NCBI RefSeq assembly: GCF_963855985.1 | Contig: NC_087095.1 | Coordinates: 14,146,001 to 14,210,000 of the forward strand | Direction: 5' to 3' | DNA length: 64,000 nucleotides | Source: Ostrinia nubilalis | Taxonomy: Eukaryota; Arthropoda; Insecta; Lepidoptera; Crambidae | Shown here: in pieces, positions 43,083-55,475 of the stretch | Layout of the letters: every line of letters starts with the position of its first letter | How positions within the stretch are numbered: the stretch's first letter is position 1 | Position numbers and translations under genes: made by a program | The notes under the pieces: generated by a model | The model's database searches: none | What the model was told of the DNA's origin: nothing | Seen by the model: only the letters and a program-made list of their open reading frames with translations

Positions 43083-44950
43083 TCAAAAGCGACAAAAGTC
43101 AAATTCGATCCATCTATTCAAATCTATGCTACTCAAAACGCCAGCACACATCTCGATGGTCGTGACGACGTGTTCATACGCGTACATGTAGAAAAGGTTT
43201 CGCATTAAATTCACTTTACGTGGATCCAAATCCAGCTCAAGTCTGCTTTCACTTAGGATCTCAGACTGACTTTCTGCTGGCAGTCGAATTCCACTGACAG
43301 TTAACAAACGCTCATACTCCGCATCAAACTTATCGGCCATCATTCCCAGCAACCACTTCATAGCTCTATACTTCTGATTCAGTACACTTTCACCCTCATA
43401 CCAGGGCTTTAGCATCTCACTATGAGACTTCCTCAATAACTCAAAGTATTTCATCCTTTCATCATATAATTTATCCATCATTGCTGCCCTCCACGAAGTA
43501 ATGGACAAATCCCAAAGTTCTCCTGGAACCATTTCAGTGTAGAGATCTTTCATCTTCATCACCTCTGTCTGATGATAATAACATACTGGATTCTTCATCA
43601 AGAACATTTCAGACTCCAAAAACAGTTTCTTGTATGGATATATTTGAGGCTCTATAGTGCTGGCTTTTGTCACAGCATCGTCGACCATATCTCTAACGAT
43701 ATTATAAACCGCTTTGATATCAATTCTCGATTTAAGTATATTAACTTTTCTATGAAGGCTTTCTAGATCTTCGATGGAATCAGCGTACAAATTGACAACT
43801 ATTTTATCAGCTAAGGTATCGAAGAAACAAATATTACAGAAACTGAGTTCCCAAAACTCGCTGAATATCCCAGGTTTATCGGATACAAAAGTAAAGAAAA
43901 ATACTTTGCTCTGTCCAGGGGATATGACATCTTCGTTTTTGTTGAAGAAAAATACCTGCTCGTAAATGTCTTCTGGTATAAATGGGATAGTCTTCTTAAG
44001 TTTCTTCCAGCAATAACGAAGTGTGACGGTGCCTAAGTTTTTCAAATAGAGCTTACAACGACCAGCCCTTTTTATTGGTACTTTGAAATAGTACGTCCAA
44101 GAGGTACATTCTTCATGCCAGCTCTCTTTCTTTATTTTATCCAAACATGCTAAATTCTGTCCAGGTATATCTTTGTAAATTATGGTATTGTTAATCCTGA
44201 TAGCGTAGACAGCCGTAATCTCGGGCTCGTATGGACCATCTTCCGTGATAGTAATGTTAGGTGACGGAGGAAGTTTTTTCACGGGAGTCTTGGGTTTTCC
44301 ACCACGAACTATCAGTTCACCAATGAGAGGTCTGAAATAAACTCACTGCATACATATCACGTGTTCATAAAAATAAGATGAAATTGAAATAGGTATATTA
44401 GGTATGTACTCTGTAATAAAATAAATCGAACTTACCTAAAAGGATCAATTCTCTTGATTTTCTTGGCGAGTCTTTCTTCTCTATCTTTCCTGTACTTTAC
44501 GTAATCTGCATCTAATTGCACACACGGCTTGCGTTTAGGCTCTCCAGTTAACCCCTTTTCTTTCTCCTGGACAAAATCTGGTACACCTATGTGCTCAATT
44601 ACTGCTGGTGTTCCTTTTTCAGCCGCTGTTCTCTGCACTTCGTAAACGGGCTGACAAAAACATGCTTGTTTTAATCTAAGAGGTTGCTCCCAAAGACCTC
44701 CTCTCAACGAAGGCTTCTTTTTAATTTGAGCATGCTCTAAAGCAACTTTCCTTTCTTTATCTTCACGAATTTTCTCTAAAAGGTTCATTGTCAGATCGGC
44801 TGGAGGGCGCTTAGTTAATTTTCCCAGTCTCGTAGTTTCCTCTTGCCTAATTTTGATCCATTTTTCCCAAACAAGTAATTCGTGATCTGGCTCGATGTGA
44901 TCGCTCATCCTGATAATCTCTTTTATGTCGATATTTTCCCTTCTCTCCAT
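43083..44950 (-). CDS. MYCBPAP: MYCBPAP-like protein, two exons
   Basis: Exon 1 is 44950-44436, exon 2 44331-43083, joined in phase 2 (TTTTAG|GTAAG ... TTTCAG|A) to give about 587 residues. The start is the ATG at 44950; the frame is open further upstream, but only through a TTG. Exon 1 is charged and helical (LVWEKWIKIRQEETTRLGKL, RKDREERLAKKIKR). Exon 2 holds a beta-rich ASH/MSP-like part (WTYYFKVPIKRAGRCKLYL, NLGTVTLRYCW, PGQSKVFFFTFVSDKPGIFS). A helical C-terminal half with GELWDLSITSWRAAMMDKLY follows. That order matches my memory of the MYCBP-associated protein family, linked to spermatogenesis and cilia; I have not aligned it. Human MYCBPAP is considerably longer, so this may be a short insect form. 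It is head to head with the second anhydrase gene. Confidence 0.7.
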
Positions 44951-45400
44951 GTTTGTTTGTTGAAACCTCAATCAATTTGAATAATCTGTTTTATTTTTTA
45001 CCAATTTATAACTTTTACGACATTACATTTTCTTTTTTAACTCAGTTATTTTGGTGATTGACGTTGGGCGTTTATACAAAAGAGTCCAATATTAATAAAA
45101 TTGTCTTTTATATAAATGATAGCAAAAGAAATTACATGCTATGCTACATCTTATCATAACCTTAATGTAAAATAATTAATCTCTTCATTACAGTATGGAA
45201 AACAATACAGTTATGTATTGTAAGCATGAATTTAATTATATTAATCTAGCTTTATATTAAGCGGAGTTTGTGTAATAAGGAAATTATTTACGTCATATTG
45301 GTGTCATTTTCCATCAAAACATTTCAAAATGTAGCTGTTTGTAGCGTTGGGATAAAATTATTTTACAAATTCTTATCAAAAAATTATTGTGTACTAAATA
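44951..45400. promoter_or_regulatory. Shared 450-bp interval between divergent genes
   Basis: The MYCBPAP-like start (44950, minus) and the second anhydrase start (45401, plus) point away from each other. No repeats are inserted here, unlike most of the window. It must contain both 5' UTRs and probably both promoters. No TATA box or initiator can be assigned with confidence. Confidence 0.6.
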
Positions 45401-48400
45401 ATGCAGATAGCTGTGGTCGTACAAACAGGTAACTTTTCTATACTACAAATACATAAAGATAGAACTAGCAGCTTACTATTGAAGTCTGTTCTGTTCTACT
45501 ACGATTAGTACGATTATCTACCTTCACAGCAGCATGTTACAAATAGCAAGAAAGTAGTGAAATTTTGGTGTCTTTCAGTTTCATAATTTCTAATCGAAAG
45601 ACCGCAATCTCTACCAATGATTATATTCATGCCTTACCATCATAAGCTTGTAACCTATTTCTTAATAATTCAGAGGAGGAAGAAACAACAGCTCCGAAAG
45701 AAGAGGAAAAAGTTGTACCTCCATACGGAACCGTAGAATGGATATACTACTGGAGTGAGTTCGAGGGTCACCTTCCTACCCCCATAGATGTGTCCATCAC
45801 GGGGTCCCTTAAATACTCCTGCCCTGAACTAAAGTGGTACAACTTTGATGTCTACCCTCATAAGGTCAAGATGACCAATACGGGATATACTCGTAAGTCT
45901 CCTTATCTCCTAACTGTTTTTTATAAAACTTTACTTTTTACAACCGGTCATGTTTGACCGCGGGAGGAATACGATCGTCACTCACATACTGGGTGGGAGA
46001 ATTACATTTTACCTAAATAAATAAAATGATAATCATTATTCAAGGAAAGCTCAGTAAGCTTAATGAACACATTCGGCCTAATCCTAGTCAGCGAGTTCTA
46101 ATTAAATGATAATTACGACAGCTTCCCAAAATTACCACTATTCTCAGGGTAACTATGCAATCTAGGCAAACTAACGCCCGTATTCACAAACATTACTATG
46201 AGGTCTCATAGTACGCGTGGACGCACAGGGTGACACACGAACCAATCACAGAGATCTATTCAACGCTGTGCATTCGATTTGCTGCTTCACTTAAGCAAGT
46301 AGGTATCGTTTGTGAATACGGGCGTTAGGCTCTCATATTTTTTGTGTCTACTAGTTCTTATAGGAGCGAAATGGAAGACGGAGCGACCATATTTAGAAGG
46401 TGGACCATTTTTATCTAAACATATCCTATCACAAATCCATTTTCATTGGGGACCAGATATGATGGATGGGAGTGATCACACTATTGACAAGAGGAGGTAT
46501 CCTGGGGAAATGCAAGTAAGTAATGATAGTATAAATCTTTAGAAAGTCAACAAGGCAATTACTCAACGCAGTAGTAAGAAATTACATTATTGCTTAACCT
46601 TTTTGTGCGGAAAAGCAGCGTGGGACGTCCATCCACAAGGTAGCCCGACGGCATCATAAAGGTAGAGAACGCAGGCCGCTACCAACTGATCAAAATGGAA
46701 ATCATTCGGGGGGGCCTATGTTCAGCAGTGGCCGTCCATGGCTGAAATGATGATGGTGAAATCTTTTTGTAAAGGACAATGACCAAAAATGTATAGAGTG
46801 TGGTCCAAATGTCCACCACTAACCAGACCTATGTAGTAAAATAGTCTACTAAATACTGATTCATTATAAACAAACCGCAATCAAAAATATGCTGTCAGTA
46901 AAAAGTTATGACTGAATGAAAAGTCATGTTTTGTACCTTTTCATCCGAAAAATGTTATTGATATCATTCTATCCATCGCACATTTTGGACTAATCTACGT
47001 ATGTTATGTCATGTCGCATGTGGCATGGGGTTATAGATGAATTTTATTAAATATTATACTAGCTGTGCCTACGACTTTGAACGTGTGAAAATAGTTTGAA
47101 TAATATTTCCCATTTTTACAACATTTATCTTTACTGCTCCGCCCCTATTGGTTGTAGGGTGATGTTGTATAACCTAAAACCATCCTTGATAAATGGGCTA
47201 TCCATAACAAAAAAAAAATCAAATCGGACTGAGATTAGCGCGTAAACTACTACACTACTTCAAACAGTCATAACTTTTTACTGACAGCTTATTTTTTTTT
47301 GTCCCATACTGAAAGTTAATCTCTATTTGATGGACAATAAGCCAATATAGGTCTCATTAGTGGTGGACATTTGGACCACTTATAGGGTCATTGTTCTTTA
47401 AACCTTTTTGGAATCTGTAGGTATCAGGCAGAAACCAGGCAGAAATTGACTTTATTTCTTCGAAACTTTATCAAATGATTCAAAGGCAGAATTAATTGGA
47501 AATGTAATTATAATGAAATCAAAAACTTCGTTCTTATTCCGAGAAAATTGATTAAATTATAATGCTCTAACTGCTAACTGAAGTATTTTTTGAGACAAAT
47601 ATTTACCTAGAAGAAAATATTCCTCATTAATTAGCATAAAATACCATTGAAGTAATATTACTACGTAGTACATTATAACTCAATGTAAAATGCTTGTTAT
47701 TTTCAAAGAGGATACATGACATGCAAGAGACTCGCTTTTAATAAAATTGAACATGGCTGTCCCTTAAAAAATGAGAGAGTCTAGGTAGGTACAAGTAGAA
47801 GCCATAGCTAAAGTTTTTATTATAATTTTCTACTTTTGATTTCAGGTGACGTTCTTCAGGTCCGAATACATGACGCAAGAAGAAGCTTTGCGTCACGATG
47901 ACGGGGTTGTAATGATTTGTTATTTAATCAAGGTAATCAATTTAAAACCTACATACGTAACTAGATCGAAAATAAATAGAACTTGTAACGGTAATAAATC
48001 CGGGCCGCTTCAAGGCGATAGTGGGTAGGTATACTTACAGGTATGTATCACTTCTCATCACATCTCATCTGACTGCATCTCATTTTCAACCGACTTCAAA
48101 AAAGGAGGAGGTTCTCAATTCGACCCGTATGTTTTTTTTTTTTTTTTTTTCTATGTTTGTTACGCGATAACTCCGCCAATTATGAACCGATTTGAACAAA
48201 TCTTTTTTCGGCGTATAGGTAATACCTCAAGGGTGGTCCCATTTAAATTTAATAATAGAAAAAACAACCCCCAAGGGTGGAAAATTGGGGATGAACTTTT
48301 TTATACGCAATATCTCCGCCGATTATAAATCAATTTGAACGATTATTTTTTTGTTGAATAGGTATTATCAAAAGGGTGGTTTCATGCGAATTTGAAGAAA

Positions 48401-51258
48401 ATATTTCATCCCCAAGGGTGGAAAATTGGAGATGAACTTTTTTATACGCAATATTTTTAATTTTTAGTTTTTTTTTGTGTTCACGCATTTGAAGTCGGTT
48501 TTATTTTTTTAAAAAGTTAATTATTTATAATCAGGTGCGATTGTAATCAAATACCTGCTTTGTTCCGCATAAAAATAGAAAGAATTATCTTTAACATCTG
48601 CCTAAATTTTGAGCCCACAGTCAAAGGCTTAAACTTTAATATCTTTCAAAACCTGTAATATTTTAACCCTTAAAGAGATTACTAAAACAAAGCATGAGCA
48701 GAGCACATACAAAGAGGAAGCTCCAGCTTTAGAAATAACTTTCGACGTAAATATCAAAATACAGAATAGGAGCGAACAATATCCTCACTCAGAAAGATTT
48801 TATTCATGCTGAAAATATGGAATACAATAGCGAACAAATTCGTTTTAGACTTTTCTAAACTAAGTTCTAGACACTATTCAAGTCTAAGTTAGACTTAATA
48901 TTTTATTTAAGTATTAAAATAATTAGGCATTAATAAAACTTTTAAATTATTTCTGTTCATTGCTTACAAAAAGTAAGGAGGTTTTTTCAGGAATGTATGT
49001 ACTCATAGTAAAAAATATCCTATCCTAGTTTGATTGTTTGTATTGTGTTAACTAAGTATTCTGAAACACACCACTACCTACTTACACATGATATAACTTC
49101 TAGTTAATCCTTGCGGCCGGATGACATACAAACATACTTCCGTACCCTACTTTTCCAATTATAAGGTTCAGTTTATTCCAAGAATCCACGAGCGTTAGAA
49201 TATTGGCCTAGTGTTTTAGCAAGAAACGATACACGAGGTTAAGTTTACTTACGTAATATTACTTGCAGGATATGTTATTAGAGGTAGGTAGTATTTTATC
49301 GTGTTTTGAAAAAGTCTTATGTTTTGTTCTATCTATAAGTACTAATACAAAGTTACAATACTAATTAGGTACTTGGTTATTACTTAAGAAGAGGGTTGTC
49401 TGGAAGAAACCTTTTGCTAGCGATAATAGCGCCTGATTTGTACCGAGTAGATTTAGTACTTCTGTCTAACATATAGTAAAGTTTGATTAAGGTATACAAT
49501 TAATACATAAGTAAGGTACCCACGTGCTTTGTCATACGCATAGAGCGGCTCCTACCTTGGATGGTATCAAAGGAGCAATTAGGGCTTAAGCGTAGTTTCT
49601 GCTACGGGATTTATCTCCCAAACTAATTTAGACGAGATTTCATGCAAAACCAGGCTCATTACCCGTTGCATCATTGTGCAAGAGGAAATTATTAATAAGC
49701 TTAAATCATGGAACATTCCCATGATATAAGCAGGTACCTTTTTATCTCGTAAAAATCTACGAGATCTACAAAATCTTCGCCCTCACATAGTAATGCCCAA
49801 GAGGTAACCTGAAGCCACGATAGCCGAACGGTGAAGGGGTCGGACTGGTCGACTCGTGATCCGGGGAACGCGGGTTCGGTCCCCGCCGCCGCTCGACTAT
49901 TGTGGTGAGCTCACTTGTGACACAAGCATATACTTATTACGAAGCTTAGCTTAGCTTAGCTTAGCATGAAGGGCTAACGGGAAGATCAGTAATTTGTGAA
50001 ATAATCTTTAAAAAAAAATCTATCTGAGGACGAAAGTTTGTTATATCAGAAACTCTACATCTCTTATTGCTAGCAATATTATAACTCATTTTTAGACTAC
50101 CTACTGTGAACGTTTCTTATTGGTATCATAGTTATGCATGTGTTGCCTGCGATCCCATTGCTGAGTTCTACTGGTCACAGGTAAATAATTTAGATTTTCA
50201 GGGGTGCACCTACCGATATAAAATCAAGAAAGCTAAGACCAGTAGGAATGAGCGAGCAGGGTAACGCATGGTGATGTGAATACACCCGGTATTGAAGAAA
50301 TGTCATTGTTGTTTAAAATTGATGAATAATTAATTATTGTGGTTATTAAATACACCTCTATTATTTCCAGTACGGTGTGAACCCAGACGACCGTCTCAGC
50401 TGGGTGATCGAAGGCTTCCCTCGGGTGCAAGAAGCCCAAACCAGCACTCGGATAGGCCCGTATCCGATGTCTCGTCTGCTGCCGATGTTCTTTGAAGACT
50501 ACTTCTTGTATTGGGGCAGCCTGAGCACGGTCAGAGGAGAGAAGTTCACGGTCCGGTGGTTGGTGCCGAGAATAACATTGTTTGCTTCTTTTGACCAGGT
50601 GAGATGGGAGTTTAGAACCCCGTCATTGAAATTGGGTGGTAAGTAAGTACCTATTCTTCATGCCAGAGGCTTCTAAACGTCAGTAGTTAAAACTGTTTGT
50701 AAATTAAGCAGTAATGTAGGGAAGAAGATTTACTCGTAAAGTAAAAGATTAGCACTAATGCAACATGCCCACCAAGGCGGAGCGGGCGGATTAATTTTTC
50801 AATAGAATTTGACAGCGGCGGCGTGGCGTGGGCCAGAGTTGTGCGGAGCGGAGAGGAGATGTAGAAATAATAAAAACTGATTGGTTATTCAAAACACTTC
50901 GCCGCTCTGCTCCGCAGTCCGCTCCGCTCTGCCTTGGTGAAAAGCGGGCCTAAGTCGTATACTTTCAATTTATCTTCCACAACAGATGAAAGCCTTCCGA
51001 AAACTATGGGACCCATGGGACGAGCCGAATCGCGGCAACAACAGGCCATTGCAAGAACGCGAGGACCGCCACGTCTTCTTCATAAGCCCGCACTGGAGCC
51101 AGTACAACTCTTTGCTGCCTATCCCGAGGGTTCCAGAACCTTCCATATCGGTGCTGTCGCCAGCATACGAAGCTAACTACTGGATGCTCCCGCCACAGAA
51201 CGCGTACATGATACCACAACCAGAGGAGGAAAAGACTGAGGAAGAGAAGAAAGAATGA
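45401..51258 (+). CDS. Divergent carbonic-anhydrase-related protein, six exons
   Basis: Exons 45401-45428, 45674-45892, 46364-46515, 47846-47932, 50371-50598 and 50986-51258 join in phases 1, 1, 0, 0 and 0, for 328 residues. The fold signature is clear: VEWIYYW and PTPIDVSI near the start, QIHFHWG at 106-112, a degenerate GSLSTVRGEKFTVRW at 211-225. Two zinc ligands (His108, His110) remain, but the third position is Gln133 (PGEMQVTFF), the active-site Glu is Asp120, and the TTPP loop is STVR. It is therefore probably not an active anhydrase. No signal peptide is seen. The last exon adds a C-terminal extension ending in a Glu/Lys-rich tail (residues ~313-328). The first and last introns with a counterpart in the upstream anhydrase (after NTGYT and after FDQ) share position and phase, which supports tandem duplication; the ones between them have shifted. 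Confidence 0.85.
46172..46326. repeat. MITE, CGCCCGTATTCACAAAC family, copy 2
   Basis: AACGCCCGTATTCACAAACA at the left and its inverse at the right. It lies about 40 bp before exon 3 of the second anhydrase gene. Copy 1 is at 37261. Confidence 0.75.
46620..46755 (+). repeat. RTE-type LINE 3' scrap, degraded
   Basis: ATCCACAAGGTAGCCCGACG, then GCCGCTACCAACTGATC and GGCCTATGTTCAGCAGTGG with an ATGATGATGG end. In an intron of the second anhydrase gene. Confidence 0.6.
46771..47402. mobile_element. TIR element in anhydrase-related intron
   Basis: AAAGGACAATGACC and TGGTCCAAATGTCCACCACT at the left are matched inverted at the right (GTGGTGGACATTTGGACCAC, GGGTCATTGTTCTTT). A second inner pair (CTGTCAGTAAAAAGTTATGA) is also present. 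About 630 bp, non-coding. Confidence 0.7.
48085..48510 (+). repeat. Dispersed repeat, CCGACTTCAAAAAAGGAGGA family, plus strand
   Basis: TTTTCAACCGACTTCAAAAA, then TCTCAATTCGACCCGTATG, a T17 run and three rounds of a CCCCAAGGGTGGAAAATT / TATACGCAATAT module. Same family as 40535-40777. Confidence 0.65.
48511..50370. other. Intron of the anhydrase-related gene
   Basis: AT-rich, with one SINE at 49811-49965. No internal exon or nested gene is recognised on either strand. Confidence 0.5.
49811..49965 (+). repeat. tRNA-derived SINE with (TTAGC)n tail
   Basis: A tRNA-like head with A-box-like ATAGCCGAACGGTGAAGGGG and B-box-like GCGGGTTCGGTCCCCGCC. It is followed by CGCTCGACTATTGTGG and a tail of CTTAGCTTAGCTTAGCTTAG. 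Same family as 18591. Confidence 0.75.
50768..50952. repeat. MITE in the last anhydrase-related intron
   Basis: GCCCACCAAGGCGGAGCGGG at the left and, inverted, TTTTCACCAAGGCAGAGCGG at the right. It ends about 30 bp before the last exon. Confidence 0.65.
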
Positions 51259-51320
51259 ACCTGCTTGTGGAGGTTGAAATAGATAAGCACTTCCTCATTT
51301 TCTATAACGTGTCAAGTCAA

Positions 51321-51326
51321 AATAAA
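51321..51326 (+). terminator. Candidate poly(A) signal of the anhydrase-related gene
   Basis: AATAAA 63 bp after the stop codon. Well placed for a short 3' UTR ending just before the hAT nest. Confidence 0.65.
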
Positions 51327-51679
51327 ATTTATTTGTTTGGAAATTTGATTTCTTCTACTCCATTTTTTTTCTGATTTCGACGAATTTGCTTCTGATTGAC
51401 TGCATGATATCAGTGGCGTAGCGTGGCTTTTCGCCGCCCGGGGCCGTCCGGAAATCCGCCGCCCTTTATTTTAATTATAAATATTTTAAAGTTTAAATAT
51501 TATATTGAATGGACTTCAGGTACACTATATTCACCTTATTTGTTGAAAGTCAAAATAAACTACCACGCACTGCTTCAGAAGGAAAATACATTAAAGAGAA
51601 GCAATTGCTTGAAACCCACAGGAAGTTTGATTTTCTTAAATAGCTCAGCTTGATTATGTAACACAAGGTGTATAACAAT

Positions 51680-52722
51680 CATAGCTGGGCATTAACTCGT
51701 TAATCCGTTAATCGTTAATTAACGAAGTTAACATTTCTATTAACGGATTAACTTTTAAGTTAACTTTAAAAAATGTTAACGGGCTCGTTAACTTCCGTTA
51801 AATTATCCTAAGTCCGTTAATCGTTAATCCAGTACCTAATATTTACCAAAAAGATACAGCAGGCACGCTGAAAAACGCGTTCTGACAAAAACGTTCGGGC
51901 TTCCAGAACTTCCAGAACCCAAAACAAGAGTTTTTGTAACCAGATCACCAACGCGACGATATAAAAAATGCAATTTATTTATTGATTTATTTACAACTGA
52001 ATTTAAGACCAGTTATCCTCAACCGATTGAGCTGAAAGTATACTTATGTAAGTACGATGACAATGCAATGTTATGGTACCATTGAGCTGGTCTGATGATG
52101 GAGTCAGGAGGTGGCCATAGAAACGGCGGAATCGCATCGAATTTGGGTTCGTTGGATTTGTCTTTTTGAGCACTTTAGTACTAGATGATGTCCAGGATCC
52201 TAATGATGGAGTCAGGAGGTGGCCATAGGAATCCCTAAACGAAACGGTGGAAACTTATCGAGTTTGGGTTTGTTGGATTTGTCTTATTGAGCACTTTGGT
52301 GCTAAATTGTATTGTACTTGTAATTGTATCAAGGCTCTGAGATCGAGATAGGTACAACTAAAAAGTGTATACTCGTAATAAAATTATAATAAAAAAACTT
52401 TTTTTTTAATAAAGCTTTTATCCTGAAATGCAGTTGTACTAAAACGAAAAAAATAATTGTAATTATGCAAGTTTCAAATAATTTCGAAAGTTTGTAGCGC
52501 AAACATAAAAGAGGAATAAATTCCATGCGCGATACAAGCTTTCGAAATTATTTGAACATTTTTTTTTTGTTTTATTATCACGTGTTAACGGATTAACGAT
52601 TAACGTTAACTTGCGTTAAATCTTCCGAAATGTAACGTTTTAACGTTTAACGAAGTTAATTTTTTTAGTAACGGTTTAACGATTAACGAAGTTAACTATT
52701 TGATTAACGGTGCCCAGCTATG
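51680..52722. mobile_element. hAT-type element with TAACG-rich ends
   Basis: CATAGCTGGGCA ends in opposite orientations, with ATAACAAT duplicated at 51672-51679 and 52723-52730. Both ends are packed with GTTAACG / CGTTAAC / CGATTAACG motifs over roughly 120 bp, like repeated transposase-binding sites. The middle includes a dispersed repeat with GATGATGGAGTCAGGAGGTG twice. Non-autonomous. Confidence 0.85.
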
Positions 52723-52796
52723 ATAACAATAAACAATAATAACAAGTATTAAAGTATTTATTTGTCAATTGAGAGTAAATATTATCTTAAATTATA

Positions 52797-53876
52797 CAGT
52801 GTGAGTCACGTTAAAGTGTACATATGAAAATAGATGAAACTAGACCTATTTTTATCGACAAAAAAGAGGTCAAAAAATTTTTGAGATTTTTTTTTACATT
52901 TTTATTGATTTTTTTTTCTTCCAATTACTTATTGTAAATAAAACGTAATAACTTTTAAACTAAGCGGTATATCCTGATAAAATAAAAACTAATAATGCTA
53001 AATAACAGGCAATACTAAAACAATACAAAAAATACACAAAAATGCCAACAAATAATAAAAAATTATGCTTTTTGAAAAAAATCTGCTTAAAAATTCGTAT
53101 TTTTTTGGTTATTTGATAAATTTCTCCAAAAAATGCCCCTATAACAGATGGTTTTTATTACTTTTTATTATTCTCTATCGTATTACTTTTGTAAAACTAA
53201 AAAATCATATGTCTCTATCCCTATCACAACATTTGCTATGATCGTTTGAACAAGGCCTGCCACCACATTTTTCTCCGCTACAGGTAGAGACAATTTTAAT
53301 TTTAACTCAAATGCTTATTTTACTTCGAAATCTTTTGTTTTTATTTAAAATCTAACTTGTCTTTATCAAAATTACAAATCTAGAGTCACTTTCAGTTCCG
53401 TTGTTAACGAAGCGTTGAATGGCGCGCCCGGAGAGGCTTAGTTCAAACGATCATTGCAAACGTTGTGATGGGGATAGAGACATGCAATTTTTGGTTTTAC
53501 AAAAGTAATACGATAGAGAATAATAAAAAGTAATAAAAACTACCTGTTATAGGGGCATTTTTTGGAGAAATTTATCAAATAACCAAATAAATACGAATTT
53601 TTAAGCAGATTTTTTTCAAAAAGTATCATTTTTTATTATTTGTTGGCATTTTCTAGGTATTTCATGTATTTTTTTAGTATTGCCTGTTATTTAGCATTAT
53701 TACTGTTTTTATTTTATCAGGATATACCGCTTAGTTTAAAAGTTATTACGTTTTCTTTACAATAAGTAATTGGAAGAAAAAAAATTCTATAAAAATTTTT
53801 TGACCTCTTTTTTATCGATAAAAATAGGTCTAGTTTCACATATTTTCATATGTACACTTTAACGTGACTCACACTG
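52797..53876. mobile_element. Palindromic TA element, copy B
   Basis: Ends CAGTGTGAGTCACGTTAAAG inside TA on both sides. The two halves are complementary over nearly their full ~500-bp length around a centre near 53,330. Uninterrupted homologue of copy A (22753-24900). No coding capacity. Confidence 0.85.
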
Positions 53877-53952
53877 TATAGTGCTCATTGAACTTAGAAG
53901 GAATACTTAACATAATGTGCTTAATATTATTAAGGGTTGTACCCTAGCTAAC

Positions 53953-54271
53953 CAGCGCCACCATATTTTTTCTTGATTACATTTGTTATAGACCGAAATT
54001 AAAAAAGTGGTATGAAAAATGTATAATAAAATATGTATCGAAGCTATTTTTTAAAATAATTTGTTTGAATTCATTAGATATTTGCAGCAAGTTACAGATT
54101 TAATTACTGCTAAAAGTTACCATTTTAGCTAATTTTGAATTTCGAACTTGCAGAATATAATAAATACACGGTTTTAAAAGTAGCTTAGATATGGCTTTAA
54201 CTATTTACAAACCACTTTTTTATTTCGGTTTGTAACAAGAGAAATCACGAAAGATTATCTGTGGCGCAAGT
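53953..54271. repeat. MITE-like inverted repeat
   Basis: GCGCCAC, GTTATAGACCGAAATTAAAA and AGTGGT on the left are matched inverted on the right (ACCACTTTTTTATTTCGGTT, GTGGCGC). About 320 bp. Confidence 0.55.
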
Positions 54272-54884
54272 TTTAGAGGGGTAAGTAAGCTCCTTAAATA
54301 TTTTTGTTACTATTACTTAAAAAAATAGATTATAAATGTACTCTTCGTGCTTTTTTCAAAGCAAAATCTCTTACACAATCGTCGATATCAAATTGTATCT
54401 CATTTTCAATGAGGATCAGTACTGTTGTAGAAAATTCAATAAAACTAGTATCTACGTTAATCTTTAAGACATAAGAAAGATATATCTTTTTGAATTATCC
54501 AAATCGGACCATTACTTACGAAGATATTAAGTAATAAACATAGGCCGTTTTTGCCGCTAAAAGTCAACGTACGCAGGGCCGCGTGACGTCACTATATCCG
54601 AATCGAGCGCAGCCGGCGTACTATTGGGATGGAAAATATTTTTTTCCAGCTAAACTATCAGTTTTAGAAAAAAACTTTTAATAATATTTATTTATTCATC
54701 AAAATAAAGTAACCTATCGACCAGTAATTTTTAAAAATAAAAATTGTGAAAAATAAGTATCGCTATGTCCAAAAACCACATTTTCATAGGATTCGATGCA
54801 ATGCGGAGACGCGGTTGGGGTGAGTGTAACTTAATGATTGTTTGTATTGAACATAATAATACATAATATTATGCTAATAATACC

Positions 54885-55475
54885 CAGTTTCTGGCCTGGG
54901 GGGGGGATAAGTCATACCCAGCTTATAGCCTGGGGGGAGGAGCAAGCCTTACCCAGCTTCTGCCCTTGGTGGGAGGGGGGGAGAGGCAAGTCATACCCAG
55001 TGTCTGGCCTGGGGGGGGGGGGGGGGTAAGTCATACCCAGCTTATGCTTATGGACTGGGGGAAGGGGCTAGCCTTACCCCAGCTTCTGGCCTGGGGGAGG
55101 GGGGGGTCAAGTCATAACCAGTTTCTATGGGCTGGGGGGAGGGGCTAGCCTTACCCAGCTTCTGGCCTGGGGGGAGGGGGGGGGGGGTCAAGTCATACCC
55201 AGTTTCTGGCATTTCTGGCATGGGGGGGGGGTGTCATACCCAGCTTCTGGCCGAAGGGGAGTCATATCCAGCTTATGCTTATGGCCTGGGGGGAGGGGCA
55301 AGCCTTACCCAGCTTCTAACCTGGGGGGAGGGGGAGGGGTCAAGTCATACCCAGTTTCGGGCCTGGGGGGGGGGGGGGTAAATCATACCCAACTTCTGGC
55401 CGAGGGGGAAGTCATGCCCAGCTTATGACCTAGGGAGAGGAGGGGGGCGGGGGAGTCATACCCAGCTTCTAGGCT
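54885..55475 (+). repeat. G-rich minisatellite
   Basis: About ten imperfect units of variable length (roughly 45-70 bp) of the type TACCCAGCTTCTGGCCTGGG followed by G runs of 5-16 and AAGTCATACCCAGC or AAGCCTTACCCAGC. All G runs are on the + strand, so the tract can potentially form G-quadruplexes. The overlapping open frames at 54838-55428 are by-products of the repeat and not genes. Confidence 0.85.

Noticed and set aside
54838..55428. Overlapping glycine- and proline-rich frames
   Set aside because: Products of the G-rich minisatellite; any frame stays open in such a repeat.
54885..55475. CRISPR-like array
   Set aside because: Units are not regularly spaced, spacers are not unique, and the DNA is eukaryotic. 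A minisatellite fits better.
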